Both the position numbers and the translations under genes were made by a program. The notes beneath the pieces were generated by a model that searched no databases, was not told the origin of the DNA, and saw only the letters and a program-made list of their open reading frames with translations. Shown piece by piece: positions 16,646 to 24,372 of a stretch of 64,000 bases of DNA; the first letter of the stretch is position 1, and every line of letters begins with the position of its first letter. Origin of the DNA: CBDCYS01 sp965226185. GTDB lineage: Bacteria; Acidobacteriota; Terriglobia; Bryobacterales; UBA6623. The stretch spans positions 186,001 through 250,000 of the forward strand of contig CBDDCT010000006.1 of assembly GCA_965226185.1 (NCBI GenBank), written 5' to 3'.

Positions 16646-17893
16646 ATGCGCGCGCGTAACAAAGTCCTGGCGTTGATGTTCGCGCTGACGGTGATAACTT
16701 ACCTAGACCGCGTCTGTATCTCCGCCACGGCCGGCGTCATGTCGGACGAGCTGGGGCTGACAAAAGTCCAAATGGGCGAGGTCTTCAGCGTCTTTATCCT
16801 CGGCTACGTTCTGTTTGAAATTCCCGGCGGCTGGCTGGCGGACCGCTACGGCGCGCGCTCACTGCTGACACGCATCGTCATCTGGTGGTCCGCGTTCACC
16901 GCGCTGACCGGCGCCGCCTGGAATTACTCCAGCCTGCTGCTCATTCGCTTCCTGTTCGGGTGCGGCGAAGCCGGCGCGTTTCCCGGATCCGCTTCGGCCA
17001 TCTCGCGCTGGTTCCCCCCCTCCGAACGCGGACGCGCCCAGGCCGCCGTCATGGTGGGGAGCCGGCTGGGCGGCGGCCTGGCGCCCGCGCTCGTCATCGC
17101 CATGATGGGCGCCGTTGGCTGGCGTTCCGTCTATTGGACCTTCGCCGTGCTGGGCCTGCTCTGGGCCGCCGTCTGGACTTCGTGGTACCGCAACTCACCC
17201 GAAGAGCATCCCTCCGTCGGCCCCCAAGAGTTACAGGAGATTCAGCTCGGCCGCCAGGCGGTAAGCCACTCGCTCAGCGTCCCATGGAAGGTGATCCTCA
17301 AGAGCCGCAACGTCTGGGCGCTGTGCGGCATGTACTCCGGTTACACCTTCGGCCTTTACTTCTATCTGACTTGGCTGCCGACCTACCTTCAAGAAGCTCG
17401 CGGTATTTCGGTTGCCGAGATCGGTTTCTACGCCGCCCTGCCGTGGCTGGCCGCATCCACGTGTAACCTAATCGGCGGCCTTCTGACCGATTGGATGAGC
17501 CGCCGCCTGAGCCTGCGCTGGGCGCGCCGCCTCCCGGCCATGTGCGGCTTGCTGGGCGCCGCGCTGTTCCTGACGATCGCCGCGCTCGCCGAAAACACCA
17601 CCCTCGGCATCGCCGCTCTGGCGCTCAGCTTCGGCTCGGCCGACCTGATCCTCGCCGTCTGCTGGGCGACCTGCCTCGACGTCGGCGGCGAGCACGCCGG
17701 CACCGTTTCGGGAACCATGAACTCCCTGGGACAAATCGGCGGCGCAACCGCCCCCATCCTATTCGGATACCTGGTCGAAACCTACGGATCGTGGCAGCTC
17801 CCCCTGCTGATCGCCGCCGGCTACTACGTAGTCAGCGCCGCGCTGTGGTTGCTCATCGACCCCGAACAGCCTGTCGCGGCAACGGCGGATTAG
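16646..17893 (+). CDS. MFS transporter, ACS (anion:cation symporter)-like
   Basis: Twelve-helix inner-membrane transporter, 415 aa from ATG 16646; the longer frame starting at 16493 covers repeat sequence and is rejected. The first helix carries TYLDRVCIS, like the DRxxIS signature of ACS-family (hexuronate, glucarate, tartrate) symporters. The loop 2-3 motif is GGWLADRYGAR and the second-half counterpart is GGLLTDWMSRR. Organic anion uptake coupled to cations is likely; the substrate is not predictable. It is divergent from the selenoprotein candidate. Confidence 0.88.
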   Translation: MRARNKVLALMFALTVITYLDRVCISATAGVMSDELGLTKVQMGEVFSVFILGYVLFEIPGGWLADRYGARSLLTRIVIWWSAFTALTGAAWNYSSLLLIRFLFGCGEAGAFPGSASAISRWFPPSERGRAQAAVMVGSRLGGGLAPALVIAMMGAVGWRSVYWTFAVLGLLWAAVWTSWYRNSPEEHPSVGPQELQEIQLGRQAVSHSLSVPWKVILKSRNVWALCGMYSGYTFGLYFYLTWLPTYLQEARGISVAEIGFYAALPWLAASTCNLIGGLLTDWMSRRLSLRWARRLPAMCGLLGAALFLTIAALAENTTLGIAALALSFGSADLILAVCWATCLDVGGEHAGTVSGTMNSLGQIGGATAPILFGYLVETYGSWQLPLLIAAGYYVVSAALWLLIDPEQPVAATAD

Positions 17894-17919
17894 GTTCAAT
17901 AGCAGGTCTCAACTAATCC

Positions 17920-18201
17920 ATGAAAGACAACCTCACGAAACGGCAGACTGAAGAGATCGAGGCGTTAATCAGCATGCGGGACGATGAGATCGACACCTCG
18001 GATATTCCTGAAGTGAAGGACTGGAGCCGGGCCGAAATCGGCAAATTCTACCGGCCGATCAAAAAGCCAGTGACCATCCGCTTGGACGCGGACGTGCTCG
18101 CGTGGCTCAAATCACAAGGCGCCGGCTATCAGACTCGCTTGAACGCGATATTGCGGCAAGCCATGAACAAAGACGCGAATGCCCCCCCGCGAGGCGCTTA
18201 G
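17920..18201 (+). CDS. brnA: BrnA-family antitoxin, without visible BrnT
   Basis: Ribbon-helix-helix antitoxin of the BrnA type, 93 aa. The hallmark is near the C-terminus: KPVTIRLDADVLAWLKSQG followed by GYQTRLNAILRQAM. BrnA normally follows a brnT toxin gene, but here the upstream gene is the MFS transporter, 26 bp away, and no BrnT frame is seen on either side. It may be an orphan, act on a distant toxin, or be a leftover of a lost pair. Confidence 0.85.
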   Translation: MKDNLTKRQTEEIEALISMRDDEIDTSDIPEVKDWSRAEIGKFYRPIKKPVTIRLDADVLAWLKSQGAGYQTRLNAILRQAMNKDANAPPRGA

Positions 18202-18292
18202 CCACGGAATTCACCAATGTCACAACAAAGGGCTCATAAGAATCGTTCCCCCCTGCGCATACCGGCCCGATTCCATTCCGGTCTTGCCGTTA

Positions 18293-18387
18293 GCCACGTT
18301 CACGTGGTTTGGTTCCCTTAGGCCGGTCCTTTAAGGGCCGGTTGCCCGACTCTCCCGGCCCGATCCCTGAGCCCGTTTCAACGGGCT
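18293..18387 (-). repeat. Three-hairpin extragenic repeat, copy 1
   Basis: Three short palindromes in fixed order: CCACGTTCACGTGG, a CCGG...CCGG stem around TTTAAG, and AGCCCGTTTCAACGGGCT. The same order and linkers occur inverted at 53191-53283. The 105 bp before it and 179 bp after it (18202-18292, 18388-18566) hold nothing I recognise. Confidence 0.6.
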
Positions 18388-18566
18388 TACCGGCTTGCCC
18401 CGGGAGCGTACAGGGTCCAGCCCTCTGGGCTACCCAGCGTTACGTTCGGGCTTGGAATCGACACTTACACCGGTGCTCCGGTACTTGCGAAAACCTCAAG
18501 ATCGCTCAGTCCTCCCGTTTGCGCGCCTCACGCACCAAGTAACCCGGTTTCACCACTCGCCGGGCG

Positions 18567-18721
18567 CTACAGTTCGAAGAACCCCCAATCTGTTTCCAGG
18601 CCGAACATCAGCTTTCCCACCGGCTCATACCGCGCCGTCGACGCATGGGCGTGCTTGGTAATCACCTGCACGTCGCGGAAATGCTTCTCAAGCAGAGACG
18701 TCTCTCGGATCACCGTCGTGC
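18567..18721 (-). pseudogene. Acyl-CoA dehydrogenase-like C-terminal fragment
   Basis: The last ~50 codons of a flavoprotein of the acyl-CoA dehydrogenase/flavin monooxygenase family. The motif HFRDVQVITKHAHAS, then RYEPVGKLMFGLETD and a stop, is the usual C-terminal helix and end. The upstream part is replaced by an IS-2 remnant starting at 18722, so the gene is dead. Confidence 0.6.
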
Positions 18722-18861
18722 CCGCCGCCGGGCAGCCCGGATCGCAAGCCCTTGGTGCGCTACAAGAGCTTCGGCTATCAGGCGGAGAGTTGGTCCAAGC
18801 CGCGACGCATCGTGGCCAAGGCCGGGCATCATCTCGCTGAGCTGTAAAATGGAAATCCTGG
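18722..18861 (+). mobile_element. IS-2 (IS1380 family) remnant
   Basis: A 42-codon piece of the IS-2 transposase (RKPLVRYKSFGYQAESWSK, RRIVAKAGHHLAEL), then a stop and directly the IS-2 right end AAAATGGAAATCCTGG. The complete element is at 46174-47839; here its 5' two-thirds and the last ~130 codons are missing. Confidence 0.8.
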
Positions 18862-18935
18862 CCTGGACATCGGTGACGCCCCAGGATACCTTTTGAGACG
18901 TACGATAGATGACGGATTAGGGGAGGATCGGCGAC

Positions 18936-19604
18936 ATGGCTGATCAATGGCTATTCAAGAGCGAAACTTACGATAACTGCAATTGCGCCGTGAATTGTGG
19001 TTGCCAGTTCAACTTGCCGAGCACCTATGGCTATTGTCAGTCGGCCTTCGTCGGTAACATCGTGGAAGGTCATTTCAACGATACGCCGCTCGCGGGGCTG
19101 AATTGGGCGGGGCTGTACAAGTGGCCTGGCGAAATCGCGGAGGGAAACGGCAAACGCCAGATTGTTATCGACGAACGTGCGGATGAAGCTCAACGGGTCG
19201 CGCTTGAAACAATTATCTCAGGCGAGGCATGCGAACCACTGAGCAATTTTTTCTCCGTATTCGCGTCCACGTGCTCGGAATTTTGCGAGACATTGTTCCT
19301 GCCGATTGGTCTCGAAGCGAACTTGGAACTCAGAACCGCAAGGGTTGACATACCGGGCATCATGAGGAGCAGCGGCAAACCGATAATCAACGAGTTTAAT
19401 GGCCAACCGTTCCACGTTGCGCTGGCACGTCCTAGTGGCGGTTTCGAGTTTACCTACGCGGAAATCGGACTAGGTACGACCTCGGTGACGGGTGATATGG
19501 AGATGGCGTTCGAAGATTCATGGGCCCATTTTTGTGTTCACCACTTCAGTCAGGATGGGCTGATCCGCGAAAGATCAAGGCTCACGGCATGGCTTGGCGC
19601 GTGA
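18936..19604 (+). CDS. DUF1326 domain protein
   Basis: Protein of unknown function, 222 aa. The N-terminus has the Cys-rich DUF1326 pattern (YDNCNCAVNCGCQF), then GHFNDTPLAGLNW and a Lys/Gly-rich strand. Further cysteines occur mid-protein (STCSEFCET), so metal binding or redox chemistry is possible but not established. The start ATG 18936 has GGGGAGGATCGGCG upstream. It stands alone between mobile-element debris on both sides. Confidence 0.82.
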   Translation: MADQWLFKSETYDNCNCAVNCGCQFNLPSTYGYCQSAFVGNIVEGHFNDTPLAGLNWAGLYKWPGEIAEGNGKRQIVIDERADEAQRVALETIISGEACEPLSNFFSVFASTCSEFCETLFLPIGLEANLELRTARVDIPGIMRSSGKPIINEFNGQPFHVALARPSGGFEFTYAEIGLGTTSVTGDMEMAFEDSWAHFCVHHFSQDGLIRERSRLTAWLGA

Positions 19605-19663
19605 CCTCCGAAAGGGGCCAATTTCGACGTGGCGCGGACAAGCCACAGGCGACAACGCGACAG

Positions 19664-19803
19664 GGACAGTCACCTTAACAGGCCAGAAGAGTGCAAAACC
19701 CGTCTTGAATCGTAAGGAACGTTACATATTGACTACGTCAGCGTACCCGATCTTACGTCATCCGCGCTAGGGAGTCCCCGGCAAGTGGTTAAGGTGACTG
19801 TCC
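19664..19803. repeat. 140-bp element with perfect 15-bp inverted ends
   Basis: GGACAGTCACCTTAA at 19664-19678 is repeated inverted at 19789-19803. The interior has no coding capacity. Similar GGTGACTGTCC ends often accompany REP-associated (RAYT) or small IS elements; no transposase is present here. Confidence 0.6.
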
Positions 19804-19894
19804 GCTCGTCTCTCCCGTCCCCGAACTCCTTCGGAATTCCCTCGGAAACCACGGGACCAACGAGCTCGATAGAGGAAATTGTCCCCAGTTCAGT

Positions 19895-20245
19895 TCAGCT
19901 CTTGCGGTATTCAAGCACTTCAATAATCTCGTTCTCAATGACAGCTTTGGTACCTCTTACTCTCTGGACTTCTCGGAGCTTCACCTTCAGCATGTCGCCC
20001 TGGTAGAACCGAATCACCCCCCTCTCAAACTTATCCAGGAACCCCTCATCGGCAATCTTTGCTTTGAGGGTACTCTTCGCACCGGCCTTGCTGAACGTCC
20101 AGGAGCCAGAGGTTTCGCCGTAGGTGCCAGCCTTGGGATGTAGGAACTCTGTAGTTACGTTTTCTACGACCTCTTCCTTCGGCTCCTCGATCTGCTTCAG
20201 CGTGTAGGCGCGGAGTGCGGACGCGGCTTCCTTTGTCGTCTCCAC
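19895..20245 (-). CDS. Hypothetical protein, 3' part of an amber-split gene
   Basis: 116 aa from GTG 20245, ending at 19895. It reads as a beta-rich domain (GSWTFSKAGAKSTLKAKI, then RFYQGDMLKVKLREVQ). It is in the same frame as the preceding ORF, separated only by TAG (20252-20254) and two sense codons, so the two may be one gene with a nonsense codon. The GTG could allow reinitiation. I recall similar single-chain proteins of about 280 aa of unknown function, but cannot name a family. Confidence 0.55.
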   Translation of the reverse strand: METTKEAASALRAYTLKQIEEPKEEVVENVTTEFLHPKAGTYGETSGSWTFSKAGAKSTLKAKIADEGFLDKFERGVIRFYQGDMLKVKLREVQRVRGTKAVIENEIIEVLEYRKS

Positions 20246-20251
20246 GGTACT

Positions 20252-20755
20252 CTAGGGATCTTCAGGAATAAGGGTCTCGATCGACGTGACCCCTTCGTGC
20301 TCCAGTGGCTTGCCTAAAGCGAAGTAATAGTTGTTCTGGATGGTCCCATTGTTGATCAGCTTGTGTACCTGCACATTGACGGTCATCGTTTCGCCGTCGT
20401 GATTCACGTACTGAATTTCGTTCGGGCCTGACTGCTCGATCTTTTCCGGGTGGCCATTCTTGAGGAACTTGATGACGTCGAGGACAGTGTTGATTGCTTC
20501 AGCCCCCTTGGAGACCAGTCCGAGATACTCCAGGACCTGTCTGACCTGCTGTATTGCTTGGGGGTAGGCGATGAAGAAGAGGACTTCCGGAGACTTCTGG
20601 ACGGACAAGATGAAGTCCATCCAGAAAGATCCTTCCTTGAAGGGCTTTACTTTGACGACGACCTCTTCGCCCTGCGGCGGATGGACGACATGGTAACCGT
20701 CCCCAATCATCCTGCCGAGACCGTTGAGGATCTCTGCAAGCTCGAATACATCCAC
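20252..20755 (-). CDS. Hypothetical protein, 5' part of an amber-split gene
   Basis: 167 aa from GTG 20755. It has an N-terminal charged domain, then a hydrophobic helix (PEVLFFIAYPQAIQQV) and a segment VNVQVHKLINNGTIQNNYYF. The open frame extends upstream to about 20965 without an ATG, GTG or TTG (containing KKQIPWYEGNSETEPEF), so the start is uncertain. It ends in TAG in frame with the next ORF. Function unknown. Confidence 0.5.
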   Translation of the reverse strand: MDVFELAEILNGLGRMIGDGYHVVHPPQGEEVVVKVKPFKEGSFWMDFILSVQKSPEVLFFIAYPQAIQQVRQVLEYLGLVSKGAEAINTVLDVIKFLKNGHPEKIEQSGPNEIQYVNHDGETMTVNVQVHKLINNGTIQNNYYFALGKPLEHEGVTSIETLIPEDP

Positions 20756-20956
20756 CTCATTCGGATCACCTTCGATTCTGTATGCGAGGTGCAGATCCTG
20801 CTGCTGAGATTCTCCAGAAGGTGATTCCGAGGTGAGCCGCGGCTCCTGTGTCGGCGTAGGTTGTTGCTCTTCGTCTGACCTAAATTCAGGTTCCGTCTCC
20901 GAATTGCCCTCGTACCAGGGAATCTGTTTTTTGTTTGACCCAGGTCGGGGCTTGTG

Positions 20957-20968
20957 ATGTAATTACAT
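20957..20968. promoter_or_regulatory. Candidate operator of the MazE/Doc operon
   Basis: Perfect 12-bp palindrome ATGTAATTACAT, 28 bp before the antitoxin start and just before a good AAAGGGGG ribosome site. AbrB-type antitoxins usually repress their own promoter through such sites. Inferred from position only. Confidence 0.4.
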
Positions 20969-20996
20969 ACGTAACCACACACAAAAGGGGGACAAC

Positions 20997-21224
20997 ATGG
21001 TTGAGTTGAAAGTGGTCAAAATAGGCAATTCTCTAGGCGTGCGTCTGCCGCGGCCGGTCCTGGATCGCCTGCACGTTGATAACGGAGATACGCTCATCCT
21101 CACCGATGCCCCCGACGGCGGCTTCCGCCTCACGCCCTACGACCCCGAGTTCGAGCGGCAGGTGGAGATTGCCGAAAAAGGCATGCGCCGTTACCGCAAC
21201 AACTTGCGGTCGCTTGCCAAATGA
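20997..21224 (+). CDS. AbrB/MazE-type antitoxin paired with Doc
   Basis: Antitoxin, 75 aa. The SpoVT-AbrB fold is shown by VVKIGNSLGVRLPRPVLDRL and GDTLILTDAPDGGFRLTP. The basic C-terminal tail (KGMRRYRNNLRSLAK) differs from the acidic MazE tail at 3865. The stop overlaps the Doc start (ATGA), and a strong ribosome site (AAAGGGGGACAAC) precedes it. Doc toxins are classically paired with Phd, but AbrB-Doc pairs are also known. Confidence 0.88.
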   Translation: MVELKVVKIGNSLGVRLPRPVLDRLHVDNGDTLILTDAPDGGFRLTPYDPEFERQVEIAEKGMRRYRNNLRSLAK

Positions 21225-21610
21225 GGGAGCCGGTCTGGATTTCCTCTGCTGTGGTTCTGGCCCTGCAGGAACGCCTGCTCGCCGATCACGGCGGCTCGGT
21301 CGGGATCCGTGACGCCGCTCTTCTCGAGTCCGCTCTGGCACGGCCCCGCCACCTTTACGCTTACGGTGAGCCCGACCTGCCGGCTTTGGCCGCTTCCTGC
21401 GCTGCCGGAATCATTCAGAACCATCCTTTCGTTGACGGCAACAAGCGCACTGGCTTCATGACGGCTTATGTTTTTCTCGCCCGCAACGGTCTGGAACTAA
21501 GTGCTTCCGAAGCGGACGCGACCCAGGCCGTTCTTGCTCTGATTGCCGGCGACCTCACTGAAGAAGACTTCGCCCAGTGGCTCAGGGATAACACCGCAAC
21601 CGCTCAATAA
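21221..21610 (+). CDS. doc: Doc-type (Fic fold) toxin
   Basis: Toxin, 129 aa. The Fic core motif HPFVDGNKRTGF matches the Doc form HxFxD(A)NKR, here with GNKR. The N-terminal helix (GIRDAALLESALARPRHLY) is typical of Doc. Phage P1 Doc phosphorylates EF-Tu; the Gly in GNKR is also seen in AMP-transferring Fic enzymes, so the exact modification is open. It is translationally coupled to the preceding antitoxin. Confidence 0.9.
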   Translation: MREPVWISSAVVLALQERLLADHGGSVGIRDAALLESALARPRHLYAYGEPDLPALAASCAAGIIQNHPFVDGNKRTGFMTAYVFLARNGLELSASEADATQAVLALIAGDLTEEDFAQWLRDNTATAQ

Positions 21611-21631
21611 ACGAGTCAATGATGGCTACGT

Positions 21632-23539
21632 CTACCGCAGCGAGAACACTACCAGCTTGCTCATGTATTTCTTGTTGTATTTGTTGCCGCCGCCGGCGGC
21701 GATCGCTACGTATTGCTTGCCGTTTTTCGGGCCGGTATAGGTCATCGGCACGGCGTGGCCGCTGGCCGGGAGGCGCGTTTCCCACAGCTTCTTGCCGCTG
21801 TCTTTGTCAAACGCCCGGAAGCGGCCGTCGTTGGTCGCCGCGATAAAAACCAGTCCTCCCGCGGTCACAATCGAGCCACCCAGATTGGGCGCTCCCGTGG
21901 GCGGCACTCCCTTTGCCGTCAGCTCGTCAAACTCGCCCAGCGTCACGCGCCAGCGGTGCTCGCCCTTGTTCATATCGATAGCGGTCAGCGACCCCCAAGG
22001 CGGCTTCACGCAGGGGTACTGGTTGGAGTCCCAAAAACGGCCGTAGGGCCCGCTGCGGGTGCGATAGGGGGTCTCGGATCCCTCCGGCCGCTCGACCATG
22101 CGCTTCAAGGCGCCGACGTCCATGGAATTGACATAGAGCGTCGCCGTCGCTGGATCGTAGGATCCGCCGCCCCAATTCGACCCTCCATTGGTGTCGGGAA
22201 ACATAACCGTGAATCTCTCGCCGATGGGACGAAACAACGGCCCCTCGATGACGGCGTCCTCGAGCGCTTCGAGGCACTCTTTGCGCGACTCGGGCGTAAC
22301 ATCGGTGATTTCGTCCCGCGTCATCGCCTGCCGGGCGAAAGGCGGCGGCTTCAGCGGGTGCGGCTGCGTCGGCCAGTACTGCTCGCCGGGAACATCACCG
22401 GCCGGCACGGGACGCTCCTCCACCTCGAACAAGGGTTCGCCCGTCAGCCGGTCGAGCAGAAACACAAAACCGGTTTTCGTCAATTGGGCAACAGCCGGAA
22501 CGTCCTTGCCGTCCCGCTGGACCGTAATCAGCATCGGCTGCGAGGGCAGGTCCCAGTCCCACAAATCGTGGTGAATGGTCTGGAAATGCCATCTGCGCGC
22601 GCCTGTCTCGCAGTCGAGCGCCACGACGCTGTTGCCGAACAGGTTGGCGCCGTGGCGGTCGCCGCCGTAGAAATCCGTTGACGGCGAAGTGAGCGGGACG
22701 AAAACCAAGCCATTCTCTTCGTCGACGCTCGAAATCGACCAGGAGTTGGTGCCGCCGCGGTTTTTCCAGGAGTCTCCCTCCCAGGTGTCGTGACCGAACT
22801 CGCCCGGCCGGGGGACCACGTGAAATCGCCAGCGCTGCTCGCCGCTGTAGGCATCGAAGCCGCGAATGTCTCCGCTCGGCCCGTGCGCCAAGCCGTCGCT
22901 TACCCAGGCGCCGGCGACCAACACGTCCCCGCAAACAGCGACCGGCGAAGTCAGCCCATACCGTCCAGGGCGGGCCTCGCTTACCATGCCTTCGCTGAGA
23001 TCGATCATGCCGTCGTTGCCGAAGCCGGGATCGGGTTTTCCCGTGGCCGTGTCGATCGAGAAAAGCCGCCCGATTTGGTCGCCCAACAACAGGCGCTGCT
23101 GTTTCCCGCCGGTCCAATACGAAACGCCGCGGTTGATGTAGAGATTCAAGCGGGAACTCTTGCTCAGTTTGGGATCGAAGGTCCAAAGCTCTTTACCGCT
23201 CTCGGGATCAAGTGCAATCAGCCTCGCAAAAGGCGACGTCAGATACATCACCCCGTCGACCAGCAACGGCGTGCTCTCAAAAGCGGAGCGGCTGGGAGTC
23301 TCCGGGTTTGTCCCGTCGCTGTAGTCACCCGTATCGTAGATCCAGGCGACCTTCAGCTTGCTGACGTTTTCCTTGTTGATTTGTTGGAGAGTCGAGTATT
23401 TCGTGCCTCCAGAATCTCCACCCCAATAACGCCATTCTTGAGCGCTGGAAGGAGTCGCCGCCAACCACGGAATCAAGGCGAGGCTCAGACCAAGGGTGCG
23501 GTGCCGGATCGTTGATTTCGAGAGAAAGAAGTGCGTCAT
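21632..23539 (-). CDS. PQQ-dependent dehydrogenase
   Basis: Periplasmic quinoprotein alcohol or sugar dehydrogenase, 635 aa from ATG 23539, chosen because it opens a signal peptide (RTLGLSLALIPWLAATPSSAQ); an ATG at 23641 is in frame but would spoil it. Propeller motifs include SGKELWTFDP, YSGEQRWRFH, GARRWHFQTIHHDLWDWDLP and a C-terminal SGKKLWETRLPASGHAVPMTY. Unlike the homologue at 2-1993 it lacks a CxxCH haem site, so it needs an external electron acceptor. Single gene, convergent with doc. Confidence 0.9.
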   Translation of the reverse strand: MTHFFLSKSTIRHRTLGLSLALIPWLAATPSSAQEWRYWGGDSGGTKYSTLQQINKENVSKLKVAWIYDTGDYSDGTNPETPSRSAFESTPLLVDGVMYLTSPFARLIALDPESGKELWTFDPKLSKSSRLNLYINRGVSYWTGGKQQRLLLGDQIGRLFSIDTATGKPDPGFGNDGMIDLSEGMVSEARPGRYGLTSPVAVCGDVLVAGAWVSDGLAHGPSGDIRGFDAYSGEQRWRFHVVPRPGEFGHDTWEGDSWKNRGGTNSWSISSVDEENGLVFVPLTSPSTDFYGGDRHGANLFGNSVVALDCETGARRWHFQTIHHDLWDWDLPSQPMLITVQRDGKDVPAVAQLTKTGFVFLLDRLTGEPLFEVEERPVPAGDVPGEQYWPTQPHPLKPPPFARQAMTRDEITDVTPESRKECLEALEDAVIEGPLFRPIGERFTVMFPDTNGGSNWGGGSYDPATATLYVNSMDVGALKRMVERPEGSETPYRTRSGPYGRFWDSNQYPCVKPPWGSLTAIDMNKGEHRWRVTLGEFDELTAKGVPPTGAPNLGGSIVTAGGLVFIAATNDGRFRAFDKDSGKKLWETRLPASGHAVPMTYTGPKNGKQYVAIAAGGGNKYNKKYMSKLVVFSLR

Positions 23540-23637
23540 ACCACTTTCGGCAATACGGGTTCTGTTTGGCCCGCCTCCGCACACAAAGTATAGCTCTCGG
23601 CAGACACTGAGGACGATCGTGTTCGCTTGGCGCTGTC

Positions 23638-24372
23638 TCACATGTAGAGCCCGCCGTTAATGTGGAGCACGTGGCCAGTGATGTAAGCCGCTTTATCACT
23701 TGCCAGGAATCGAACGCCATGCGCCACCTCTTGCGGCAAGCCTATGCGGCGGAGCGGGATCGTCTCCTCGATCTTCTGCTTGACCTTATCTTCGAGCACG
23801 CCGGTCATCGCGGTTTGGATGTAGCCCGGCGCAACGGCGTTGACCGTTATGTTGCGTGAAGCGACTTCTTGAGCAAGCGATTTGGTGAGGCCGATCAGTC
23901 CGGCCTTGGACGCGGCGTAATTTGCCTGGCCCGCGTTCCCGCTGACTCCGACGACGGACGATATATTGATGATGCGCCCCCAGCGAGCGCGCACCATCCC
24001 CGACAGCACTGCTTGAATGCAGGCAAAGCTGCCGCTGAGGTTGGTCTCGATAACGCCGCCCCAGTTTTCGGCCGACATGCGAAGCGCCAGGCCGTCGCGG
24101 GTGATCCCGGCGTTATTGACGAGAATGTCGATGCGTTCGCACAGTTCCCGGGCCTGCTGGAATGCGTCCTTGACAGAGTCTCGCGAGGAGACGTCGAGCG
24201 AAACGGCATCGGCTTCGCCGCCGCTGGAGCGAATCTCTTCCACAAGCTGTTGCAACTTGTCCTGCTGGCGAGCGCCAACGATGACGCGAGCCCCGGCCCT
24301 TGCCAGCTCGGCGGCGCACTCACGCCCGATTCCCTGGCTTGCCCCCGTGATGAATGCAACTCGACCTTTCAT
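23638..24372 (-). CDS. fabG: 3-oxoacyl-ACP reductase
   Basis: Short-chain dehydrogenase that reduces 3-oxoacyl-ACP with NADPH in fatty acid elongation, 244 aa. The nucleotide motif is TGASQGIGREC, the structural motif is NNAGITRDG, and the catalytic residues are S138, Y151 and K155 (NYAASKAG). The C-terminus YITGHVLHINGGLYM is typical of FabG. It overlaps fabD by 4 bp (ATGA), an ordinary fab operon arrangement. Confidence 0.94.
   Translation of the reverse strand: MKGRVAFITGASQGIGRECAAELARAGARVIVGARQQDKLQQLVEEIRSSGGEADAVSLDVSSRDSVKDAFQQARELCERIDILVNNAGITRDGLALRMSAENWGGVIETNLSGSFACIQAVLSGMVRARWGRIINISSVVGVSGNAGQANYAASKAGLIGLTKSLAQEVASRNITVNAVAPGYIQTAMTGVLEDKVKQKIEETIPLRRIGLPQEVAHGVRFLASDKAAYITGHVLHINGGLYM

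Noticed and set aside
18309..18661. Short frames across the three-hairpin repeat
   Set aside because: They translate the palindromes; repeated elsewhere without a conserved frame.
21713..22681. 322-aa + strand frame inside the PQQ dehydrogenase
   Set aside because: Antisense of the dehydrogenase; no domain recognised.
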